Shown here: positions 8,960 through 17,843 of the stretch, piece by piece
How the letters are laid out: every line of letters begins with the position of its first letter
Position numbering within the stretch: the stretch's first letter is position 1
Assembly (NCBI GenBank): GCA_002901265.1
Contig: PPHI01000006.1
Location: 145,453 to 209,452, forward strand
Direction: 5' to 3'
Source of the DNA: Rhodopirellula baltica
GTDB lineage: Bacteria; Planctomycetota; Planctomycetia; Pirellulales; Pirellulaceae
Length of the DNA stretch: 64,000 nucleotides
Notes under the pieces: generated by a model
The model's database searches: none
The model's input: the letters and a program-made list of their open reading frames with translations, nothing else
What the model was told of the DNA's origin: nothing
Program-made: the position numbers and the translations under genes

Positions 8960-9145
8960 CAAGACACTCCAGAATAGGATGGCGGTGGGAAATAGGAAGC
9001 GCACCAAGATACTCGAACGCCAATCCCTACGCGGCCATCTCGGACGATTGAATAAATCGCCCGGAGACATTGTCGAATGATGCTCCACAAAGAGGGTACG
9101 CTCAATCTAAGTAACGAGACGCAACACTCGAAGAACAACAGGCTG

Positions 9146-11419
9146 CTAACCGCCGAGCCTTACATCATCCAGCCCAAACAGATAGCCAGTGGACTGCTCG
9201 TTCTTTCCAACGACTTCGAAAGTCAACCGGTGCGTCCCCTGCTCCAGCACTGGCGATTCGAATCGCACGTCGCCTGCACGCACCACCGCGTCGTCATAAC
9301 AATCGATAGGCTGGCCAATTCGATTTCCGTCCAGCCAAACCTGGACCGAGCAGTAATCCGGTGCCTTCGTCAAACCGATTGCCAGACCAGTCGTTTCCTG
9401 ATCGACGCCGAACTGCACTTCAAGCTTTGCCCCTTCGCCACTGGCACGCCAAAGCAGATGCGCATTGCTTGACCAACCATCACCAAACACGCGCATCTCC
9501 TGAACGCTGGTTGGGCCGTCGGGTGAACCGACAACATCGATGTGCCCCCAATGCGAGCCCTCCAACACACCATCGACAACTGGTAACGCAGGCTGGCTGA
9601 TCGCGGGAACGTAATAGTCAACACGCTGTTCGACATCCACTGGCTGATACGGATCCGCCACACCCGCAGTTTGGTACCAGCAAACGGTGTACGCATTCAG
9701 TAACGGCCAGTTGTTGCCGTGATACTTTTCGATCACCGCTTCAAAGCTGCGTTGAAAGGGGACGTTGTCCGGCACCTGCCAACGGGCTTGCGTGATATGG
9801 CCGATGTTACCCGGACCGGCTCGATCAGCACTCTTTCCGATTTGATCAGCCTCGCCATTACGTGGCTGTGCTTGCAACGCACTGTCAAACGCCGTTGGCT
9901 GTCCCCAGGCGTACCCGAAGTAGTCTTCCGATCCGGTACCGAATGTCGACGGCATCGCTTCACCATCGACAAAAAACTTCTCGTCGCCTTCACCCCACCA
10001 GTAATGCGTGTCGACTTCGCCAAGATAAAACGCACGCTGCGGTGAAGCACTGCGGAACGATTCCGCGTCCGGCAAGGGTGTCACAAAACGTTGTTTAGCG
10101 CGATCATCCCACAGGTGATTCGGATTCCACATGTGGGCGTGAAATCCACAGAATCGCCCACTCACACCGTCGAGGTGAAGCACAGGCCAATCCGGCCAGC
10201 GGTCCGACATCAACCGTTCCTGATCGAACCCGCTGAAGTCGTCGCGGTGCCATTTGCAGTGAAACCGCAACAACTGATCGGGGTCTCTCTCCAGCGTTTC
10301 GGTGTGAAACGCAAACCGCAAGTCTCGAGTGGCCTTGCCGTCGTTCTTGACTCGAATCACCGCTTTGCGAAACGGCATGTACCAATTGCTGTAGTACCCA
10401 CGCTCGGTCATTCCCGTGGTCAGCGTTCGGTGCAAATTCTCACCGGCCCCAGTCCCAAAGAAGTCACCGAGCGGTGCCCACACGGCCGGCGAATCGTCGT
10501 CGTCCCAGGTCAGACTGATCGTCAGCTCGCGAAGTATTCGAACGGATTCGGAGCGATCGACCGGCGGCCGCTTCATAAAGATCGACGTCAGCGCGGCGGG
10601 CGAATCAAACGTTGCCAGCACCTTTTCCTCACCGGCACCAAGCGAAACGGTCGTGTCGGTGACGGCGGCCGGGTTGTCCACAAACAGAAACGGACCGCGC
10701 TGCGACCAAATACTGTTGGCCGTCCGCAACGCGGAACGTTGCGATTCGGTCAGAGTCCCGTCAAACGAAGGAACCGTTGTCCCTTTTGGGAAACGTGTGT
10801 AAGTGATTTGGTAGTACCGCCCCCAACCTTCACTGCCACGAATTTTCAGCGACTTGTTGAAGGTGATCGGAACGAATCGGTTGTAGCCACGTGCCTTGAT
10901 TTGTGACAGCTCGGGCAGCTCGGGCAGCTCGTCAAAGTCATCGGCAAAAAGTTGCTTGAACGGTTTGGCGAACGTTGGCTCGGTATCACCGTCGACATAG
11001 AACTGCCAGTCACCGTCGCCAGGCATCGCCGACCATATCCGCCAAACCACGCCAGAACCTTCCAAATCAAAGAACGTCCCATCGTCATCGAGCGCGCCAT
11101 CGGCATCGTTGTTGGCATGCCAGTTTTCGTAGCGTTCGGTCACCGGGTTGAATCGTGACGCGCGATCGCGACTGGAAAAGTTACCGCTGACTTCGCCAGG
11201 CAACGGCGGGTTGGCGAGCCCTTTGAGGTCGTACATGCGAGCCACGACATCCGCATAGCTGAGCGTCGTTATTGGCAAAGCTGACGGCGTCTGGGCTGAG
11301 TGAGTCTGCGCTGACGGCGTCTGGGCTATGACAGCTCCGGCCAGACACTGAAAACTGGCCAGAACCAACGACGTCACGACAGCTCGACGCACCAAAGCGA
11401 CTTTCAATTGACCGATCAC
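9146..11419 (-). CDS. Secreted GH172 (DUF2961) glycoside hydrolase-like protein
   Basis: 757 residues from a GTG at 11419 that overlaps the stop of the upstream sugar porter as GTGA; a longer frame exists but would run 80 bp into that gene. Residues about 1-30 are a signal peptide (hydrophobic VVTSLVLASFQCLAGAVIA). The DUF2961 core follows: FNPVTERYENWHANNDADG, DLEGSGVVWRIWSAMP, YTRFPKGTTVPSF, and later GTGSEDYFGYAWG. Characterised GH172 members act on difructose dianhydride or D-arabinofuranosides. A C-terminal region (about 600-757) is a second beta-sandwich. With GH32 7 kb away and coupled to a sugar porter, a fructan or furanoside substrate is a fair guess. Confidence 0.85.
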   Translation of the reverse strand: MIGQLKVALVRRAVVTSLVLASFQCLAGAVIAQTPSAQTHSAQTPSALPITTLSYADVVARMYDLKGLANPPLPGEVSGNFSSRDRASRFNPVTERYENWHANNDADGALDDDGTFFDLEGSGVVWRIWSAMPGDGDWQFYVDGDTEPTFAKPFKQLFADDFDELPELPELSQIKARGYNRFVPITFNKSLKIRGSEGWGRYYQITYTRFPKGTTVPSFDGTLTESQRSALRTANSIWSQRGPFLFVDNPAAVTDTTVSLGAGEEKVLATFDSPAALTSIFMKRPPVDRSESVRILRELTISLTWDDDDSPAVWAPLGDFFGTGAGENLHRTLTTGMTERGYYSNWYMPFRKAVIRVKNDGKATRDLRFAFHTETLERDPDQLLRFHCKWHRDDFSGFDQERLMSDRWPDWPVLHLDGVSGRFCGFHAHMWNPNHLWDDRAKQRFVTPLPDAESFRSASPQRAFYLGEVDTHYWWGEGDEKFFVDGEAMPSTFGTGSEDYFGYAWGQPTAFDSALQAQPRNGEADQIGKSADRAGPGNIGHITQARWQVPDNVPFQRSFEAVIEKYHGNNWPLLNAYTVCWYQTAGVADPYQPVDVEQRVDYYVPAISQPALPVVDGVLEGSHWGHIDVVGSPDGPTSVQEMRVFGDGWSSNAHLLWRASGEGAKLEVQFGVDQETTGLAIGLTKAPDYCSVQVWLDGNRIGQPIDCYDDAVVRAGDVRFESPVLEQGTHRLTFEVVGKNEQSTGYLFGLDDVRLGG

Positions 11420-12753
11420 TGATCTGCGATTCCCAGCTTGGCTTGCATTTCTTCCAGCGGGACGCCTTTCGTTTCCGGGACGAATAGCTTCACCCAAATC
11501 AATTGCAACACCATCATGAAACAGAAGAACCCAAAGATCGCTGCCGGGGGCAAAATTTCGGCCATCTTGGGAAACACCAACGTCAACGTCGCGGCAAACA
11601 GCCAGTGCGTCGAGCTTCCCAGTGCTTGCCCGGCGGCACGATTTCGGTTCGGAAAGATCTCGCTAATAAATACCCAAATCACCGCACCTTGGCCAACCGC
11701 ATGAGCGGCGATAAAGGCAAAGATACATGCCGGAACAATGCCGTAGCTTCCGACGCTGAACGCCCAAGTACAAAGCCCCAACGAAGCGATGTAGCCAAAC
11801 GAACCGATGTAAAGCAACGTCCGTCGTCCAAAGCGATCGATCAACCACAAGCCGACATAGGTGAAGACCAAGTTGGTCACGCCAATTCCCAGCGACTGCA
11901 ATAGCGCCGCGTTCTTTTCCAGCCCAGTCCATTCGAAGATTCGCGGCGCGAAATACAAAATCGCGTTGATCCCCGAGAGCTGATTGAAGAACGCGACCAA
12001 GAAGGCCAACATGATCGGCCGCCGCAATCGCCAAGTAAAAAACTTGGCCTTCGTCGTCAAGTCGCCCGCACTCGCGAGTACCGAATCGGCAAGCGACTCG
12101 ATCTCTTGGTCAGACAGTTCCGGATTCACATCCCGAAAGACTTTCATTCCGGCTTCTCGCTGATTCCCGTGGGCGATCAACCAACGCGGACTCTCGGACA
12201 ACGTCATGCAAAGCACGGTGTAAAGCAGCGCCGGGAACGCTTCCACACCCAACATCCATCGCCACGCGACTTCGCCATCAACGTACTTGCCGATCAAGTA
12301 GTTCGACGCGAACGCGATCAAAATCCCGAACACGATATTGAATTGAAAAAGCCCCGCCAAACGGCCACGCATATTGGCCGGCGAAATTTCCGAGATGTAC
12401 AGCGGCGATGCAACCGTCGCGATTCCGACACCGACGCCACCGATGAAACGTGCCACCATGAACACGAACTTATCGGGGGCAATCCCAGATCCGACCGCCG
12501 AGACAAAATACAACACGCCGACCCAGATCAACGTGCTTCGGCGGCCAAACCGTTCGGCTGGCACACCGCCAAACAATGCCCCGAGCACGGTCCCCCAGAG
12601 TGCGGCACTCATGCATAAACCATGCAGCGTGCTGTTCAGATCCCAGACGGATTGGATCTTCTGCTCCGCACCCGAGATCACGATCGTGTCGAAGCCGAAC
12701 AAGAACCCAGCTAGCGATGCAGTAACAGACCACACCAATAAACGGTTACCCAT
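11416..12753 (-). CDS. MFS sugar porter, coupled to GH172
   Basis: 445 residues from ATG 12753, with GAGGTGAGAG just upstream as ribosome site. Twelve membrane helices with sugar-porter signatures: GFLFGFDTIVISGAEQ, AERFGRRSTLIW, RFIGGVGVGIATVASPLYISEISPANMRG, and a C-terminal FVPETKGVPLEEM. It probably imports the product released by the downstream secreted GH172, with which it overlaps by 4 bp (GTGA). It is similar to, but clearly diverged from, the porter at 4217-5623. Confidence 0.9.
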   Translation of the reverse strand: MGNRLLVWSVTASLAGFLFGFDTIVISGAEQKIQSVWDLNSTLHGLCMSAALWGTVLGALFGGVPAERFGRRSTLIWVGVLYFVSAVGSGIAPDKFVFMVARFIGGVGVGIATVASPLYISEISPANMRGRLAGLFQFNIVFGILIAFASNYLIGKYVDGEVAWRWMLGVEAFPALLYTVLCMTLSESPRWLIAHGNQREAGMKVFRDVNPELSDQEIESLADSVLASAGDLTTKAKFFTWRLRRPIMLAFLVAFFNQLSGINAILYFAPRIFEWTGLEKNAALLQSLGIGVTNLVFTYVGLWLIDRFGRRTLLYIGSFGYIASLGLCTWAFSVGSYGIVPACIFAFIAAHAVGQGAVIWVFISEIFPNRNRAAGQALGSSTHWLFAATLTLVFPKMAEILPPAAIFGFFCFMMVLQLIWVKLFVPETKGVPLEEMQAKLGIADQ

Positions 12754-12920
12754 GAATCTCTCACCTCGGGGCGACGATAAAGGCGACCAAAATAACCCCA
12801 GCACCCCGGTCACACAATCGAACGCCCCAAAGTTTCCGGCCGCCGACCTCCCCGGCAAAGCGACCGAGACCGCTTGATGCGATAATTCGACTTGCCGCTT
12901 TGTCTGCGGCGGCGATCCAG

Positions 12921-13865
12921 CTATTTCACAATCACTGCGTCGCGAAACTGCTCAAGCAAGTTCCAGTCGCGAACCACATGTTCCTTGCTCGACGTGTTGA
13001 ACCGTGCGACGTTTCCGTCCTCGCGCGAATAACGGAAGGTTGCCAGATCGATCGGCGATTCTTCAAACGCTTCATGCATTCGCTGGGTGTGTTTTTCGTG
13101 ATCGTCGACAAAAACAATCGCCGCGAACTTTGCTTTCGAGCGTGCCAACAAGGTACGGAGCATGTACCCCTTATGCTGTCCGGCAGTCAGGTAGATGCCA
13201 TCGGAATAAGTGACCGGGCGTGGTTTCCCCAAGTCAAAAATGGTTTCAACGTCCAAACCTTGCCGGTGCTCTTTCTCAATGCCATAAGGCAGAAAGACAC
13301 CACGTTTTTCGTTGATCTGGAGTGCCGATCCCGCGATGTCGTAGCCATTGCGTTCCAATTCCGATTCGGTCGCATTTCGGAAATCTTTGCCACGAGACGT
13401 CAGCACGACGGTGGTGATACCAGGCAGCTCATTCCCTTCCTTGTCTTTCTTCCGTTCCAATAGTCCGTTGAACAACGCCGGAAGATTTGGCTCCGGCGGG
13501 TGCATCGAACTAAGCGAAAAGAGGACGCCCTGTGCGTTCAACAATTCGTCAAAAGTTGCGCCGACCAAGTGGGGACTGCTCGGGTCACTCTTGAGCAAAC
13601 CTTCTTGCCAGCCGTACCACTGATCGCTTCCCAGGTCCTGGTTCATTGCCAGCAGTGTGTTGTCGACATCGACGACCAACAACACGTTTTGGGCACCGTG
13701 TTTTTTGGAAAAGTCTTGGACTTGTTTGACAACCTGTGCGAACTCCGCCGTCTCAACGGCTTTCCGCACTCCCGGTTCTTGGGCAACGACGACGACATCG
13801 AACGCAGGGTGGCAGAACACCGGCAGCACGACATACGCCAACACAAACGCTATCCAACGACTCAT
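12921..13865 (-). CDS. Exported DUF2608 HAD-like protein
   Basis: 314 residues from ATG 13865 (GGAGA 6 nt upstream); residues 1-28 look like a signal peptide (MSRWIAFVLAYVVLPVFCHPAF). The DUF2608 family is related to haloacid dehalogenase phosphatases: motif I is LLVVDVDNTLLAM, motif II TTVVLTSRG, a lysine-bearing motif III and motif IV FVDDHEKH. Motif I reads DVDNT, keeping both aspartates used in catalysis. Family members are periplasmic or surface proteins of unknown substrate. The gene stands alone; its upstream leader includes a MITE-like element (13881-14000). Confidence 0.8.
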   Translation of the reverse strand: MSRWIAFVLAYVVLPVFCHPAFDVVVVAQEPGVRKAVETAEFAQVVKQVQDFSKKHGAQNVLLVVDVDNTLLAMNQDLGSDQWYGWQEGLLKSDPSSPHLVGATFDELLNAQGVLFSLSSMHPPEPNLPALFNGLLERKKDKEGNELPGITTVVLTSRGKDFRNATESELERNGYDIAGSALQINEKRGVFLPYGIEKEHRQGLDVETIFDLGKPRPVTYSDGIYLTAGQHKGYMLRTLLARSKAKFAAIVFVDDHEKHTQRMHEAFEESPIDLATFRYSREDGNVARFNTSSKEHVVRDWNLLEQFRDAVIVK

Positions 13866-13880
13866 CTGCTTTCTCCAAAC

Positions 13881-14000
13881 GGCCAGTTGATTTTTAGAGA
13901 TATCCTCTCCCAAGGTCGCCTTGTGCTCCACAAAAACAGCGGTAGAGAACACTACTTTCACGGGGCGAAAAGCGACACTCAAAAATCACCAGCCTGTTAA
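13881..14000 (-). mobile_element. MITE-like element, copy A
   Basis: 120 bp bounded by imperfect inverted ends GGCCAGTTGATTTTT (13881-13895) and AAAAATCACCAGCC (13982-13995). The inside shares TCTACCGCTGTTTTTG and a GTCGC-TTTCG-CCCCG stretch with copy B at 20899-21013. It encodes nothing. It lies 16 bp upstream of the DUF2608 start and may carry or disturb its promoter. Confidence 0.55.
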
Positions 14001-14131
14001 TGCCTGGACCATCACGTACGACTTGTGGGTGCGAATTGTAATCACAGAAAGAACCTACCGTGCCGCCAATCGACACATCCTCTTGAACAAGTAATTGGGG
14101 ACAACCGACGTATTCGCCCACTTCGTGCCTC

Positions 14132-15049
14132 CTACCCCAGCGCATCGAGTTCCCGACGAGCAATCGCAACCATTTCCCGTCCTGCGTTTGACGTCGGTGA
14201 TCGAAGCACCTCATCGGCGGGACCAATTTCTGCCAATCGGCCGCGATCCAAAACGGCGATACGGTCTGCCAGTTGCCGTGCGAGCGCTAAATCGTGCGTT
14301 ACGAAAACGTATCCACGTACCGGATTCTCTTGGTGCAACTCACGAAGCAAGGAAACCACAGAGGCCTGGACCGAGACGTCCAGCGCACTCGTCGGTTCGT
14401 CCAGAAACACCAAACGCGGTTGGGTGACCAGTGCTCGTGCGATCGCCGCACGCTGACGCTGCCCCCCCGACAAATTCTTTGGAAATCGATCCGCCTGTTC
14501 GGCTTGCAAACCGACTCTTCGCAGAACGTCTAACGCGATCGCTCGCTGTTTTTTTTGCCGTTCACTCTCACCACCCCATCGAACCAACTCCACGATCCGC
14601 TGCCAAACATTCACACACGCCCCAATGTTCGACTTTGGCAGATCATGAACAAGCAGCGGATCAAGCACCGAATCAATAACCCGCCGCCGATCATTCAGCG
14701 ATTCACGAACGTCTTGATAGACCAATCCGAAATCGTGTCTCGACGCTTTCCACTGCTGGCGACCACAACCATAGAGATCTCGCGTGACCCCATCGGTTAG
14801 CAAGTCGACACGCCCTGAATCCGGTCGCTGCGTTCCTGCCAAAATAGAAAGCAGGGTGGATTTCCCTGAGCCGCTCGCACCACACAACACGAGCACTTCA
14901 CCCGCATGAACCTGCAACTCATCGACAATCAGTTCGAACGATTGCGACTTCGCGCCCGAGGAATATGCGAAACAAAGATCGCTGGCTCGCAGAAGCACAC
15001 CGCCCGATTGATTCTGAGGCTGTTCGTCCATCGCTTCACTCGGCAACAT
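14132..15049 (-). CDS. ABC transporter ATP-binding subunit, peptide/nickel type (second ATPase)
   Basis: About 305 residues from ATG 15049 (overlap of 14 bp with the upstream gene); an ATG at 15031 is the alternative. Walker A is GASGSGKST, signature LSGGQRQRAAIARAL, Walker B LVFLDEPTSALD and the H-loop VTHDLA. The layout resembles DppF/OppF or NikE ATPases, though it lacks the C-terminal CxxxxC...C peptide-transporter extension that the partner ATPase has. It provides energy for uptake together with the ATPase at 15036-16097. It is the last gene of the six-gene operon starting at 20847. Confidence 0.9.
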   Translation of the reverse strand: MLPSEAMDEQPQNQSGGVLLRASDLCFAYSSGAKSQSFELIVDELQVHAGEVLVLCGASGSGKSTLLSILAGTQRPDSGRVDLLTDGVTRDLYGCGRQQWKASRHDFGLVYQDVRESLNDRRRVIDSVLDPLLVHDLPKSNIGACVNVWQRIVELVRWGGESERQKKQRAIALDVLRRVGLQAEQADRFPKNLSGGQRQRAAIARALVTQPRLVFLDEPTSALDVSVQASVVSLLRELHQENPVRGYVFVTHDLALARQLADRIAVLDRGRLAEIGPADEVLRSPTSNAGREMVAIARRELDALG

Positions 15050-16097
15050 GGCAAGCAACCTGGTGCTCGAGTTGGGCTTTACTCAGTTGAGGTTCATCGA
15101 CTTCACACTGAATCTGACGAAGCGGACAACGCGGATAAAATCTGCAACCGGTCAAGCCATTTCCAGACACTGGTGCTTCACCGTTGATTGGCTGTAAGGT
15201 TCTCTTTTCATCGAGTCGCGGGACACAACCGAGCAGGCCGCGTGTGTAGGGATGTCGAGAATGCCGCAGCACTTGATCGGCACTTCCGATTTCGACTAGA
15301 CGTCCTAAGTACATTACCGCGACCGAATCAACCATGCTTGCGATCGCCGCCAAATCGTGTGTCACTAAACAAACGGCTGCACCGTCATCTGCCAAGCGAC
15401 GAATCGTCTCGAGCACTTGGTGCCGAGATGTCGGATCGAGCGAAGCGGTCGGTTCATCCAACAACAACACCGATGGCTCATTGACAATCGCTTGGGCAAT
15501 CAGCACCCGTTGGCACTGCCCCCCTGACAATCGTCCGGGCCGGCGGTCCGCATCAGACCTCAAAAAGTCGTCAGACAGTCCTGCTCGCCGCAATGCGTCG
15601 TCCGTTCGTTGCGTTATAGCACTGCGTTGATGCTTGCGGTCTCGCTTGCGTTTCGCCCCTTCCCGAACGGTTTGACGCGCCGACATCAATGGATTCAGTC
15701 CTGAGCGGACGTCTTGAGGCACGTAGCCGATTCGCAGGCCCAGGTAGGCGGCCCGCTGACGATTGTTGAGCTGTAACAAATCGACAGGTTGTTCTTCAGG
15801 ATCAATCAGAATTCGTCCCGAAGCAACCGACAACGAGGCAGGTAAAAGCCCCAGGATGCTGTTGATCAAGGTCGTCTTTCCACATCCCGTTTCACCGACC
15901 AGGCCCAATACCTTACCCGCTCGCAGCGACAAGTTAACTTGCGAAATGACCTCATAACCACGCGCACCGCTCGCGGCAGTATTCTGCTGACCGGAGAGAG
16001 GATCGTTCGATTCGCGTTCGTCCGCGTTTTGTCTGCCAAAGTCATACTGACCTTGTCCGTACACCGACAGTCCCTCGATCCGTAGTGCATCGCTCAT
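15036..16097 (-). CDS. ABC transporter ATP-binding subunit, OppD/DppD type
   Basis: 353 residues from ATG 16097, which overlaps the stop of the permease gene as ATGA and has GGAGGAG 6 nt upstream. Walker A GETGCGKTT, Q-loop YVPQD, signature LSGGQCQRVLIAQAI, Walker B VLLLDEPTASLDP, H-loop VTHDL. The C-terminal oligopeptide-transporter extension is present (GCRFYPRCPLRQIQCEVDEPQL), a region that holds an iron-sulfur cluster or metal ligands in some DppD proteins. An unusual low-complexity insertion lies at about residues 16-45 (DFGRQNADERESNDPLSGQQ) between strand 1 and the A-loop. Confidence 0.92.
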   Translation of the reverse strand: MSDALRIEGLSVYGQGQYDFGRQNADERESNDPLSGQQNTAASGARGYEVISQVNLSLRAGKVLGLVGETGCGKTTLINSILGLLPASLSVASGRILIDPEEQPVDLLQLNNRQRAAYLGLRIGYVPQDVRSGLNPLMSARQTVREGAKRKRDRKHQRSAITQRTDDALRRAGLSDDFLRSDADRRPGRLSGGQCQRVLIAQAIVNEPSVLLLDEPTASLDPTSRHQVLETIRRLADDGAAVCLVTHDLAAIASMVDSVAVMYLGRLVEIGSADQVLRHSRHPYTRGLLGCVPRLDEKRTLQPINGEAPVSGNGLTGCRFYPRCPLRQIQCEVDEPQLSKAQLEHQVACHVAE

Positions 16098-16969
16098 ACG
16101 GACTCCTCCGCGAATCCGCGTACGTTCAATAGCTTCAAGATGATTTGCGGAATCAACGCCACCCATAAGATCACCGCGATGGTGACAACCAATTGAAACT
16201 GGGCGATCCCGTTGAAAATGCTGCCGAAGCTTTTCGCCAACGCTCGTCCAAGCCCTTCGAATTCGCGGTATTCAATTCCCAAATAGGCCAGCCCGACTTC
16301 GACAGCGACGAACATTGGCAGCACTGAAGCGACGATCCAAGCGATGTCCTCCAAGAGGTGTGGAAACACGTCCCGCCGAAACGTGTACCACCAACTCGCG
16401 CCAAAAGCTTGCGAAGCCGCAACAAACCTCGTTTGATTGACGCTTCGAACACGTTCGGCAATTAAACGTGCGCCGGTCGGAATCGCGAACAGCACCAGGA
16501 CCGCCATCATGCTTGTGTTGACCATCCACGCCGGCGAAGTTCGTGACCAACTGGTCGCGATCGTGATCAAAACCGCGACTTGAGGCACGGCCATCACACC
16601 GAGATTTCCCGACGCGAGAATCGCGCCCAGCAATTTAGACTGAGTCGAACCTTGAAGCGTGCCAACCGCCAACACGCCAAACAACACCGCCGCGGTTCCG
16701 AAAAACGCAACCCGAGTCGTGGCGCTGATCGCACGGCCAAGCACTGCCGCATACGATCGCCCTAAATAATCAGTTCCCAACACACATTCGTGCTGTACGG
16801 TCCGGTCATACCAAGACGGTGGTGCAAAGCTATTGGCTTCGCGCTTCGGCTGAGCGGTGAACGATGAGGGAACGACTACAACCAGGCCGGTGATCAACAA
16901 CAACGCCCACACTGTATATCGCCCACACCTTTGTCGAACACTACCAGTTGGCATGGCTTTGTGCCCCAT
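16094..16969 (-). CDS. ABC transporter permease, OppC/DppC type
   Basis: 291 residues from ATG 16969; ATG 16954 is equally possible, both inside the end of the upstream gene. A first membrane helix (TVWALLLITGLVVVVPSSF) is followed by the characteristic HECVLGTDYLGRS segment of OppC/DppC proteins and about five further helices. The EAA loop that contacts the ATPase reads ASQAFGASWWYTFRRDVFPHLL. It forms the inner-membrane channel with the permease at 16941-17843. Its stop overlaps the next ATPase start as ATGA. Confidence 0.9.
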   Translation of the reverse strand: MGHKAMPTGSVRQRCGRYTVWALLLITGLVVVVPSSFTAQPKREANSFAPPSWYDRTVQHECVLGTDYLGRSYAAVLGRAISATTRVAFFGTAAVLFGVLAVGTLQGSTQSKLLGAILASGNLGVMAVPQVAVLITIATSWSRTSPAWMVNTSMMAVLVLFAIPTGARLIAERVRSVNQTRFVAASQAFGASWWYTFRRDVFPHLLEDIAWIVASVLPMFVAVEVGLAYLGIEYREFEGLGRALAKSFGSIFNGIAQFQLVVTIAVILWVALIPQIILKLLNVRGFAEESV

Positions 16970-17843
16970 CTGGATCCAGATAAACAGTGATGCCTTCCGC
17001 GATCAACACACCTGCTGCCAACACCAAAAAATACAGCAGCGTTGCGAAAGCAGCCATCTCAGCCTGTCCGTGTGTCGCAGCCGCAATGAATGCTTCCGCG
17101 ACACCACCCAAACGAAACACACCTTCGACAAAGGCCGAGCCGACGACCAATCCCGCAAGACTGAATACCGCCTGCGTGAGGACGCCGGACGACACCAGGA
17201 CGTTGGGAAGAACATGGCGTCGCCAAACCGTGACCGATGAAATACCACGTGCTCGCGCAACACGCACGTACTCCTGTTGCAGCACTCGCTGAATCCCATT
17301 GAGCCACAGCGCCGTGGTGCTTGGCACCATCAACACAACCAAGCTGGCAATCCCAACGCCCGTTCGAAGTTGGCGACTTGGGTGTGGATCAAACTGAATC
17401 ATCACCAGATAAAACAGAATCACGACAACCAGCGAGGGAACCGCATGGGCGATCGGATAGAGTCTCTGTTGATGAAACTGGGCCCAGGGCCGCCAGCGAG
17501 TCGTCAGCCCGACAGCTAGCCCCAATCCGCATGTCCACCCGAGCAGCCAGCTCGACATTCCTATCGTCGCCGTGATCGGCAATCGACTCGCGACGATGTT
17601 CTTTACCGGCCCTGTACGCGATTGGCCAAAATCACTGAAGCGTGAACTGACAACGGTCTTGATCCAACGTGCATAACGCTCGCTGAAGGCTTCCGGTGGC
17701 GGCGGCTTCACATCACTCATTTGCAACCGCTCTTCGGCAAGTTCGTCGGTTCTGCTGACGATATAAAACGCAAACGTAACACTCAGCGTCCCAAACGAAA
17801 TCAGAATCAACAACGTGGTCGCCAATCGCTTCACCCCTCTCAT
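16941..17843 (-). CDS. ABC transporter permease, OppB/DppB type
   Basis: 300 residues; ATG 17843 overlaps the stop of the substrate-binding gene as ATGA. One N-terminal helix (LATTLLILISFGTLSVTFAFYI), a periplasmic segment, then five helices. The EAA loop is ARARGISSVTVWRRHVLPNVL and the downstream AFSLAGLVVGSAFVEGVFRLGG matches the OppB/DppB consensus (G...VE..F..PG.G), with the usual PG changed to LG. It pairs with the OppC-type permease encoded next. Confidence 0.9.
   Translation of the reverse strand: MRGVKRLATTLLILISFGTLSVTFAFYIVSRTDELAEERLQMSDVKPPPPEAFSERYARWIKTVVSSRFSDFGQSRTGPVKNIVASRLPITATIGMSSWLLGWTCGLGLAVGLTTRWRPWAQFHQQRLYPIAHAVPSLVVVILFYLVMIQFDPHPSRQLRTGVGIASLVVLMVPSTTALWLNGIQRVLQQEYVRVARARGISSVTVWRRHVLPNVLVSSGVLTQAVFSLAGLVVGSAFVEGVFRLGGVAEAFIAAATHGQAEMAAFATLLYFLVLAAGVLIAEGITVYLDPDGAQSHANW

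Noticed and set aside
10091..10906. 271-codon plus-strand frame inside the GH172 gene
   Set aside because: It is antisense to a well-conserved gene, has no ribosome site and no recognisable protein pattern.
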